NCBI GenBank assembly: GCA_905221605.1
Contig: CAJNDS010000589.1
Location: 64,001 to 108,438, forward strand
Length of the DNA: 44,438 bases
Direction of reading: 5' to 3'
DNA from: Symbiodinium natans
Taxonomy: Eukaryota > Sar > Dinophyceae > Suessiales > Symbiodiniaceae
The notes below the pieces were generated by a model. That model saw nothing but the letters and a program-made list of their open reading frames with translations. It searched no databases and was not told the origin of the DNA. Below are positions 29,419 to 37,196 of this stretch, in pieces. A program made the position numbers and the translations under genes. How positions within the stretch are numbered: the stretch's first letter is position 1; every line of letters begins with the position of its first letter.

Positions 29419-29634
29419 ATGGGCAGCGCTGCAGCTTCTGCTACGCGCCGGCTTGGGGGCGGCGCCAGCATACAGATTGTTACCTCCTTGTTATTGAAAT
29501 TATTTGGGGGGGGGGGGGGGGGGGGGACCTGGAAAGACTTCAGGGCGAAGCTGTATGGCTTTGCGAGGCTTGGCGGCTCGACTTGGGAGGAGGCCGAATT
29601 AAATAGGCCCCAGGCTGCTGTTAGAACCATTTAG
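29419..29634 (+). CDS. Hypothetical 71-aa ORF across a G21 run
   Basis: A true ATG opens MGSAAASATRRLGGGASIQI then VTSLLLKLF, a Gly run encoded by G21 (29506-29526), and TWKDFRAKLYGFARLGG before TAG. The pieces on either side of the run look protein-like, but the homopolymer makes the frame relation uncertain. No family is recognised. Confidence 0.25.
   Translation: MGSAAASATRRLGGGASIQIVTSLLLKLFGGGGGGGTWKDFRAKLYGFARLGGSTWEEAELNRPQAAVRTI
29506..29526. repeat. G21 homopolymer
   Basis: Twenty-one consecutive G. The length is likely unreliable and could shift the frame of the surrounding ORF. Confidence 0.9.
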
Positions 29635-30290
29635 CATCCCGAGCGCCTCAGCTGAATCCGACATTTACAGCTTGTGAATTCGATGGCTTTGAGGAGGGGA
29701 GGGTTTCTGGCCTCATCCAGGCCGTGGCTGTTCTAAAGGCTGTTTGTCTGCTGCGGCTGCTCGCTTTTCCGCTTGAAGTTGTGGCTGTCCATCCTACTCG
29801 CCTGGGGCCTTTTGTCGTGCCATTCCTGGGCCTGTCTCATCCTGTCCACCCTACTGTTGTACTCTTCTCTCTCATGTTTCGGGAGTGCATCAACGTCTTG
29901 CAGCCGCCTCAACAGTAGAAGCTGGCTTGTTGGATTTAGTCACGGCCTCGGTCACCAATATCCAGAATAAAAGGAGCTCTTCCGCCAGTGGAAGGACGAA
30001 GCCCATAGTTGCATCCCCCGAAATAGGGACCTTTCCATGGAAAGAAGTCACAAGGCCGAAGCTAAGCCGAACAGAAGTTCCCGCACCCAAGGCGTTTCCA
30101 AGACGAAGCTTATCTTGCCCCTACCCCCAATGGCCCGGGCATTCAGTGGCGTTGTCGCAAACCTGCTGCGTAATTTGCCACCCCACAAGACCAGCTTGGG
30201 AGCATCCAGGTGTCATCAAAGGCTCCCGAATATGCGACGACTTGGAGCTGCAGGCTGGGGTCGGCGTTGTGTGTGCGTGTGTATGTGTGT
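29635..30290 (+). other. Region with an exon-like frame but no defined gene
   Basis: A 146-codon frame (29885-30325) without ATG reads plausibly at first: STVEAGLLDLVTASVTNIQN, then PEIGTFPWKEVTRPKLSRTE. It ends in Cys-Val repeats from a TG tract. The preceding 100 bp encodes a hydrophobic, membrane-helix-like segment in another frame (SILLAWGLLSCHSWACLIL). These could be two exons of one gene, but no matching donor/acceptor pair was found. Confidence 0.25.
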
Positions 30291-30616
30291 GTGAACCAGA
30301 ACTTGCAAAATTTGCCGGAAGATAGGCGGAAGGTCCTGAGAACTGCCAACATACCTTAAATTGTCAACCCGACACAGCGCGGTCACCAACCCTGTCCTCA
30401 TTTCCATCTCGAAAAGGAGCTGCTCTTGGGATGGGAGCGGCTGGGGCTAACTCTGCCTCCCGGTGCTCCTTGAACAACACTTTCTTGTTGTATGAATACT
30501 TCTGGTACTGCATGTTTAAATCTGTTTCATTTTCTTGGGCTTTTCCCTCAAGATGCAAATGTCGTGGGCAGAGTTTAGGGTATTAGGGTTGGAGAGCAGG
30601 GTTCACAAGGTCAGGC

Positions 30617-30705
30617 GTCATACTCCAAGCGGAGCACAAGGAGACAGTCAAGGAGTATGCCACCAAGCTGAGGAGGGCTTACGAAGTTTACTTGGTTATA
30701 GGGGG
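30617..30705 (+). CDS. Fragment of charged helical coding sequence, possibly gag-like
   Basis: Following AAGGTCAGGC the frame encodes VILQAEHKETVKEYATKLRR then AYEVYLVIG. The composition is clearly protein-like. The pattern of Glu/Thr-Val-Lys-Glu-Tyr followed by a Leu-Arg-Arg helix is reminiscent of capsid helices in retrotransposon gag proteins, but the match is short and from memory of the general pattern only. No reverse transcriptase or zinc knuckle lies nearby. Confidence 0.22.
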
Positions 30706-31051
30706 TTGGAGCGTCCACCAGGTAGGGCTTTGTAGCCTCAACCAACGGCGACGAAGTAGGGCGTGGGGTAGGGTTTAGGGGGAAAGGGTGAGAGGTCAGT
30801 CCTTGGGCTCTATGCTCCCAGCATGCTGTGAGTGCCGAAGCCGTTCCCGAACTTAGAATGCCCTAAGCACCAGGCTTCAAAACCTGGCAAGAGCAGGTTT
30901 CATCTTGACCGCTGCTCACAAAACGATCGCCGTTCAATTGCAGTGGGGTGTTTTCGAATTTGGGGCGATAAATCGCAGCGCAAGATTTAGACTTCAACGC
31001 TGGAAAGAAGGCAGCATGTGGCCTACTCCGCCAATGACTGTGCACTGAGGA
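30706..31051. other. Gene-free stretch with telomere-like words
   Basis: Contains GTAGGGTTTAGGGGG at about 30768 and no convincing frame. Confidence 0.45.
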
Positions 31052-31390
31052 CATGAACCATGACTCGTGGACCGCGACAGACACCATCCTTGGGGAAAAC
31101 CAGCTGGTGGTGAAGACAGTAGGTGCCAGGGTTCAGCTTCGCGTGAAATTGAAAGGTTCCGAAGCCTACTAGCACCAGTCACATTCGGATGGTCTTTGGT
31201 GATGCAAGAGCCCTACGTCACTGGAGACTATGGTTTAGTGAGTTGGTCCCTGGTGCCTGGAGAGGAGACGGCCTGCTAACGCTCCGGCTCACAGCCCAAG
31301 GCTTCAAGTGGGAGCACGTGGGCTCCTACAGGCTGTTTGCCTGCAAGATTTTGGGGAATGACTTGTTTAGCCCCCGGGAATGCTTAAGAT
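31052..31390 (+). pseudogene. Coding remnant with frame changes, unknown
   Basis: Three neighbouring frames each show a protein-like stretch: MNHDSWTATDTILGENQLV then KTVGARVQLRVKLKGSEAY and a TAG; EPYVTGDYGLVSWSLVPGEE; and LLTLRLTAQGFKWEHVGSYR followed by LFACKILGNDLFSP. All are rich in beta-strand patterns. They could be one decayed gene with frameshifts, or several exons separated by very short non-coding gaps. No family is recognised. Confidence 0.25.
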
Positions 31391-32680
31391 AGCTTTACGG
31401 GGTTTAGGCCAAAGCAACAATTGCAAGTGTGAGTGTCAAAACCTGATCTAAACCGAAATGGTCTTGCGTTTTGTCCGGCAGCCTCGCACAGAAGAGACCG
31501 AGGCCAAACACCCCACGCCACAGGGGTTGGAGAAGATGACCCCGACCAACCCCTACACCTCCACACATAGGCACCCCCTCCCAGGCAGCCGGGAGAAGGG
31601 GCGAGGAGAACACGATCATCGCTATTATGATAGTTTTTCCGTTTGATTTGAATTGAAATATCCATCATTTTGTGACTTACATGTGCCTTATTTGCTTTAT
31701 GTGATTTGTGTTTGTCCACTTCCATATACATGTGTATATTTGGCCCTCACCATTGGATCAACCTGGAATGTAAAAATGGCCACAAAGAACAAAAATCCTT
31801 ATGGACAGACTTTCCCGAGCTGAGCTTTTTCCAAAGTTTGTGCTTTTGCCCAACTACTTCGTATGCCGTGTGCACTTGGCCACACACTACGCTGCATGTT
31901 TAGGGTCCAAACTCGGGCGTTACGCGAATTCGGGGTTATGGGGCTTCATCTCATGGATCCATTTCTGCAACGAGAAAGCATTCTTTGCTTGGCAGGAGAT
32001 GCTGTACCCTTAGTGCACTGTATGTCTTGTTGGAAGTAGGGAGGCATGTCTTTTGTGAAGGGGCCCCTTCTTTCCGCCTCTCTTGTCGCTCCTCTTAAAG
32101 AGCCCAAGTTCCTATCGAGATTCCATGAAATCCCCGAATTCCAAAGCAAGTCAAGAATCCAGGCTTTTTTGTGCCCCCGCCAAGCAGACCAGCCACACTG
32201 CAGGGCAACAATGTCCATGAAGGTTTGGATCTTTGGTGTGGCGGGGGGGGGGGGGTGGGGTAGGGCGGTGGGGCGAAAAATGTTACCCATTTTGTGTGCA
32301 GGGAGGCAAGTCTGGGAAAACCTCCCGGGTTTGGCTTTCTTTGTGATTGTTGGGACGGCAAAAAGCACGCACATGTAGTCTGGTAGTTGGTATGCGGCGT
32401 GGCGTATTGGGCCACACGGTGTCTTTTCCTTTTCGTGTTTTGTCTCGGTATTTACGGCTGTTCCTCCACTTCTCGATTTCAGAGTCTATGTTACACTTCT
32501 GAAAATTCCAGGCTCCTCATTTTTGCATTTTTTGTCTGTCGCAGGTCCACTTCGGCTTTTGGAAGGGTTTCTTGCCTTTCCCAGTGTTGGTCATCTGGGG
32601 GGGTGGAGTAGGGGGGGTGGACGTCTCAAATGGCGACCAAAACAGTTTGCCAGTTTCATACTTCAATAGAAGCTTCAAAG
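31391..32680. other. Gene-free, increasingly AT-rich stretch
   Basis: The composition shifts toward AT from about 31620. A G-rich run lies at 32239-32256. Frames present are short and without motifs. Confidence 0.45.
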
Positions 32681-33000
32681 AGGGAAGGAACACATTGCAA
32701 GTATGAACACTTCACTGGCGAAAGGAGGGTAGCACAACATTATCAGATTCATCGATCAGAAAACTGCAACACTAAAAGAAAGCAACACATAGCTGTTCTG
32801 AGATTCTGAAAGGTGAGATGCTAAGATCCAGAATGGTTCTTATGCACAGCATTGTTCAGGTCCTTCAAAATCCGCACAACTTCTAAGAAATCCCTACGGT
32901 TCTGTTAAAGCCTCATTAGCCTCAGAGAAAACATACATTGCGCCAGGGATAAGGCATCTCCTGCCAAGCAAAGAAATATCATTCCTCCTTGCAGAAATGG
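32680..33000. repeat. AT-rich dispersed element, copy 1
   Basis: Shares ordered blocks with 33709-34140: GGGAAGGAACACA (32682), GGGTAGCACAACAT (32727), TGAGATTCTGAAAGGTG (32799), GATCCAGAATGGTTCTT (32825-32841) and TGTTAAAGCCTCAT (32903). The order is largely kept, with some rearrangement and insertions. No coding sequence was recognised inside. Confidence 0.6.
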
Positions 33001-33214
33001 ACACTTCTAAGGATTACATGGGATTACAAGGCTCCATATGCAAGACTAATACAAGAGTTTGGCATGTTCAATCAAAACTTATATATCATGAAATGCGCAC
33101 CCTAGAAATGGATGGACACTTCACCAAAGAAAACCCTCCTGTCCTCTCTTCAAACGTATAGTTTGTATGCTAGATTATCATAATTCCATAGAAGATGCCA
33201 AAGAAAGGAAGGAG

Positions 33215-33265
33215 GGATGGCACGGCAGCGAGAGAGGGAGAGAAGAGAGAGAGAGAGAGAGAGAC
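33215..33265. repeat. GA-rich microsatellite
   Basis: GAGAGAGGGAGAGAAGAGAGA-type purine tract that opens the second repeat block. Confidence 0.85.
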
Positions 33266-33517
33266 CAGGGCCCAGGTGCAGAGACGGTTAGTTAGCATGA
33301 CAGGCGAACCACATTGGAGCAGTAGCAAATCGGAAGAAGCCGGCATCGTAGTTAATGGGGCATACCAGGGGGAGATCGAAGGGACATGGTTAAGTCGGCT
33401 GTGTCACGGGACAGAGCAACGAGGGGCAGAAGTGATGCATATGTTAGGGGGTTTAGTTCTTCCCCTGGCAGCCTCCGGTCTCTGTCTGCAAAGTCTCACT
33501 GGAACATGAGACCAGCC

Positions 33518-33580
33518 GGGCGCGCCCAGCGCGCGGGGGAGGGCGGCCGCACTCCCTCAAGCCCAGCAGAAGAAGAAGAT
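33518..33580 (+). repeat. GAA-tail module, copy G
   Basis: GC-rich body (GGCGCGCCCAGCGCGCGGGG), then CTCCCTCAAGCCCAGCAG running into GAAGAAGAA. The end resembles the modules at 21311, 21191 and 33617. Confidence 0.55.
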
Positions 33581-33616
33581 ACCAGGGCCCAACTGACGCA
33601 GAGCCTCTCACATCAA

Positions 33617-33708
33617 TCTCACACACGCACCTGACTTAGCCTCAGGCGCGGCGCGTGGGGGCTCCCCATATGCCCAGCAGAAGAAGAAGAAGAAGAAGAA
33701 GAAAAAGA
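33617..33708 (+). repeat. GAA-tail module, copy H
   Basis: TCTCACACACGCACCTGACT, then GGCGCGGCGCGTGGGGGCTC, CCCATATGCCCAGCAG and a GAA array to about 33705. It matches 19821-19890 block by block, with CATATGCCCAG versus CTATGCCCAG before the tail. Confidence 0.6.
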
Positions 33709-34140
33709 CGGGAAGGAACACATGACAAGTCTGGACACTTCGCTTGGGAAAGTCCCTGACCCTCAGGTGACTCAGGGTGGACAGTTCACTAGCCGGAAAA
33801 TGCCTCCCTGCGTATTGCCGGACCTACGTCCTACTGGTATTAATGCTCTGAGCGTTTCTATTTGAAGCCTTCTTTGCTTTGGGAACATTTCGAGTCGTTA
33901 GACGTTCATGAGATTCTGGTAGGGCCTACTATATACAATCTGAAAGGTGGGTAGAGCAACATGAAACGACTTCGCCACTTAGCGAGCAGAAAAATTGAAT
34001 CACTTGTGTCGCAAGGCAAAAGCGCTCATGAATATAGTGTTTCTTAAACAGTAGAGACTAGGATCCAGAATGGTTCTTGTTGAAAAATTGATTGTGCAGC
34101 CCCTATGAGCAAGTCCCGACTTTTTGTTGTTAAACCTCAT
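33709..34140. repeat. AT-rich dispersed element, copy 2
   Basis: Second copy of the blocks described at 32680-33000: GGGAAGGAACACA (33710), TGAGATTCTGG (33909), GGGTAGAGCAACAT (33949), GATCCAGAATGGTTCTT (34062-34078) and TGTTAAACCTCAT (34128). It also contains an 18-bp word shared with 25989-26006. Confidence 0.6.
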
Positions 34141-34749
34141 GAACAAAAGGCTGCACACAACAGCACATGAACACGCTTGGTTTAACTGAGACTCTTACGG
34201 GGTTTCATACACAGAAAACTCATTCAAAATCTTCTTGAACGCAGCCAGCGTTCAATTTCCGAGCAAATGACATTTTTCAAATGATAGGGGTACATTTGAA
34301 AAGCCGCAGTCTTATTCGTGATACTGCGCGGAATCATTATAAGTAAAAGGAATGCATGAGGGCTAACCTCGAATGTAAAGATGCCCCAAAATCTAAATGG
34401 GTTTTTGGCTTCTTGGATGTTGGATGTTCGGCTTTTCGGAGTATGGGATCTCAACAACCCAGCCAACCTAGGAAAGGCATGCAGGGTTATTTGCTTAAAT
34501 TGTGATATGTCATGTGCTCTTTTACTTTTTTGATTGAGCTTAACACATATTAACAGTTCACAGTGCGTTGTATGCTAGTCCTCAATGCGGCACTTTCCGT
34601 TGAAGATGGTCGTTCGCACAGCTCCTGACGTGTTCTGGCAATCTTCTTGCACAAGTATGCCGCTTCGATGTGGTTGTAGAGCTTCAGGGTTAGGGTTTGG
34701 GGCCAGTTTGGGGTGAAAGGTTCTTCCACTGTGCCTGTTCACTCCCCAG
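34141..34749. other. Gene-free AT-rich stretch ending in an acceptor
   Basis: No supported gene. A telomere-like AGGGTTAGGGTTTGGGG lies at about 34685, followed by CACTCCCCAG, taken as the acceptor of the next exon candidate. Confidence 0.4.
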
Positions 34750-35136
34750 GCTGGGTGGCAAAAGCAAGGACCGACAGCAGTGGTTACTCATGATCAAGTG
34801 TGACAAATGCAATCATGCATGTCAGCAGGATGGGCAGTCTCTGCTGAAGGTGGTGGATTCAAGCACAAAGGCGCCCAAGTCCTGAATGTTGCGATCGCCA
34901 AAAGCAAAAACCCAAATCCCGAACTTCTGCACAAGGCCTTCAAAGTTGATGACCTACGAGAAAGTTTGGAGGAGATCAGGCACACCAAGTATGGAAAGCA
35001 ATCCGCCTCTCGGCGACTTTCGGAGCATGAGCTTGGAGAGCTTATTGGCTCAGAGTTTCGGGCCCTGATCACGTTCGAGGGTCCATTGCCTGCTGAGGGT
35101 CAATGCATGCTGAACTATTCATTAAGCATGCTTGCG
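34750..35136 (+). CDS. Exon candidate (with one frame change) of an unknown gene
   Basis: After CTCCCCAG the sequence reads LGGKSKDRQQWLLMIKCDKC then NHACQQDGQSLLK in one frame, with Cys spacing CxxCxxxC as in small zinc-binding sites. From about 34850 the coding-like frame changes to GGFKHKGAQVLNVAIAKSK, ELLHKAFKVDDLRESLEEIR, LSEHELGELIGSEFRALITF and EGQCMLNYSLSMLA. It ends at GTGAGG (35137) in phase 0. The shift within one block suggests a frameshift, a sequencing error or two exons with a missed intron. No family is recognised. The next exon (35495) fits in phase. Confidence 0.42.
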
Positions 35137-35494
35137 GTGAGGGGGGGGGGAGCTGTAATTTGCAGCCTTCCAGGCGGGCTTCCCGCTTCCCACAATCGCC
35201 CTTTGGGTAAGGCTCCATGTAACGAGCTGGTGTCAGCATGTTGGGGTGACGTGCAGTTGTGTGTGTGTGTGCAACCTGCTGTACATGCAGGATTGGGGTC
35301 ACTCCCTTTCTCAATTTCATGCTGTGTCCAACGAAGCTACCAGTGATGTGGGAAGCCGGAGTTGGCCGCTCCGGTGTACCTGCTCAATACAGATTTGTGA
35401 CATCATCCATCGTGTATGCTTTGCATTGTTGAATCTATTGAACATCCTCGATGTGCAATTCCGAATGAACCATCTGTTGGAGAGCAATTGACAG
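35137..35494 (+). other. Predicted phase-0 intron
   Basis: 358 bp with GTGAGG and TTGACAG borders. It contains a G9 run and a short GT repeat (35258-35270). Confidence 0.42.
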
Positions 35495-35748
35495 ATTGCC
35501 GTGACAAATGCAGCTCGAGACATCGAGCAAGGAAGTGTCTGCGTGTGTTGTGCCTGCAGCAATCCGGTCAGTCAGGAGTTTCGACTTCAGAATCTTTGCA
35601 AGTTACCGGACCATGTCACTTTCGAGGCCAGTGCCTTTGCCTCGGCCCACAGCTGTGCACAAGCCGAGCGTCATACACATCAGCCCAAGTTACCGAAGAG
35701 GCTGCGCAGCAAAAAGTTGTTGGGTCCATTGACGGACTTCCATCACAG
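35495..35748 (+). CDS. Internal exon of the same unknown gene
   Basis: Between GACAG and GTGAGC the frame stays open for 84 codons: IAVTNAARDIEQGSVCVCCA, CSNPVSQEFRLQNLCKLPDH, SAHSCAQAERHTHQPKLPKR and GPLTDFHH. It is bounded by good donor and acceptor words, starts in phase 0 as the previous exon demands, and ends in phase 2. It is Cys- and His-rich (CVCCAC and spaced His), which could indicate metal binding, but no known finger spacing is clear. The following exon was not securely found; a frame at 35941-36141 (IDLKIRGLEKRPKS and onward) is a weak candidate. Confidence 0.45.
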
Positions 35749-36250
35749 GTGAGCCAAATTTAGTGCGTTGATTCAGTCAAGGCCAGCATGAAAGTTGCAA
35801 GATGCTTTTGAGGGTTCTGTGATGCTTGATGTTGTCCAGTCGAGTGTCCGTCTCATCAGTTCCAGACAAGTCAACGTGTGTGTGTGTGTGACTGTGTGTG
35901 TGAGTGTGTGACTGTGTGTGTGAGTGTGTCTGTGTGTCAGATTGATCTGAAGATCCGAGGGCTCGAGAAGCGCCCAAAAAGTGTATATATATATATACTT
36001 TGGCAAGTTGGGGTCGTTGGTTTCGTGCAAGGTTGGTCGGCAAACAGCCAAACAATGTTCCGAGACGGCGCAATCAAAATTGATCTCTTCGCACAAGACC
36101 GGTGGCAGCAAAACCGCATGAGAAACTCTGTGGAAGCGTGATCCAGGTGAAGGCATTGTTAGTCCAGTTGTGTCTCCCGAGCAGGCTTTTCTTTCCATTG
36201 CGGCCGGGGGTGGGGGGTTGAATCGACCTGAAGCATCCTGAAGCCGGAGC
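35749..36250. other. Intron-like stretch with TG and TA microsatellites
   Basis: (TG)n with GTGTGACTGTGTGTGTGA-type units lies at 35877-35938, and a palindromic TATATA tract at 35980-36000. A frame to 36141 (VGVVGFVQGWSANSQTM) might include exon material but crosses both repeats. Confidence 0.4.
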
Positions 36251-36256
36251 CGGTTT

Positions 36257-36432
36257 GCGAAGCCGAAACCGAATTAGGCGAAGCCGCATTGGGCGAGGAC
36301 GCATTGGGAGGGGAAGCCACATTAGGAGGCGAAGACGCATGGCGAAGCCAACTTAGGGGGCGAAGACGCCTTGCGAAGCCGAATTAAGAGGCGAAGACGC
36401 ATTGCCGAGCGCATTGCCAAGCCACATTGAGG
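36257..36432. repeat. Degenerate GCGAAGACGCATTG / GAAGCCGAATTAG minisatellite
   Basis: Alternating words GCGAAGCC(G/A)(A/C)ATTAGG and GGCGAAGACGCATTG recur with an approximate period of 30-33 bp over about 175 bp. Insertions, deletions and substitutions make it imperfect. Antisense frames give Met-Arg-Leu-Arg-type repeats and are not considered genes. Confidence 0.75.
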
Positions 36433-36816
36433 ATGTCTACTTCCCTATCCTCCTCCGCCTCAGGGTGCCTTGAAGCAGCTCCACACAGGGACTGCGTGAT
36501 GCAACCTGCCCGGGCTCGCCGTCTACACTCACCACTTTTGCTCCTGCTGAGTGACGTGTGTCTTCCTCTGCGCGTGCTGTGTGCTGCAACAGGAGTGATG
36601 CCAAATGCTGAAGCAGCTACCATGCGGGCTGCATGCGCGATTCCAGGCTCGTTGACTTAGACTAAGAGGCACTGCCGTCTAAAACAGGCGTGTGGAGACG
36701 TGGAACCAATAAAGAGGCTTCCTTGGAAAAGAGGCTTTGGGACATGGATGCCTGTCCAGGCTCGCCCGCTGACCTTGCTCAAGCACGCAGCTATTGCGTG
36801 ACTGAGGAGGCAGGGA
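36433..36816. other. Gene-free stretch
   Basis: Frames on both strands lack motifs and splice borders. Confidence 0.4.
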
Positions 36817-37196
36817 CTGCAACGCGACACGCCCATCTGGCGAGCCGCCGCAGACTACTGCGCCGCCAGCCTCCAAGTTGCGAAGTTGGTCTAGTTGCCA
36901 GCCTCGGCAACTCCTCCGCCCCTCATCGTCCACACCTTTCGACGCCCGCCCGTCGTACCGATTGTCCCCGCCAGGCACAGACGCCCGCCACATGACGCTA
37001 CTCACGTGCAGCTGGCGGCGTGGCCACACCTGTGATTCCAAGTCGTGGGCTATCTGCGAGACTCCGTTTATCTGCAGGAGTTCACCCAGCAGCCCGGCAT
37101 CGTCTGAACACCTTTTTCAAGCTGGGCAGGAGCCTCGAAGTATGTCGGCTACGACGGTGCAGCTTCGCTGTTTCGGCCTCGGCTTGAGGTCGGTTC
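36817..37196 (+). pseudogene. Possible decayed ankyrin-repeat coding fragment
   Basis: One frame, interrupted by TAG, TGA and TGA, contains three ankyrin-like passages: RDTPIWRAADYCAASLQVAK (36823), DATHVQLAAWPHL-stop-FQVVGYL (36994), and WAGASKYVGYDGAASLF then RPRLEV (37123). Each shows parts of the ankyrin consensus TPLxxAAxxGHxxVVxxLL, and all are in the same frame. Spacing is 57 and 54 residues rather than a multiple of 33, which would need deletions. Ankyrin repeats mediate protein binding; this copy would be non-functional. The resemblance is partial and could be chance. Confidence 0.3.
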
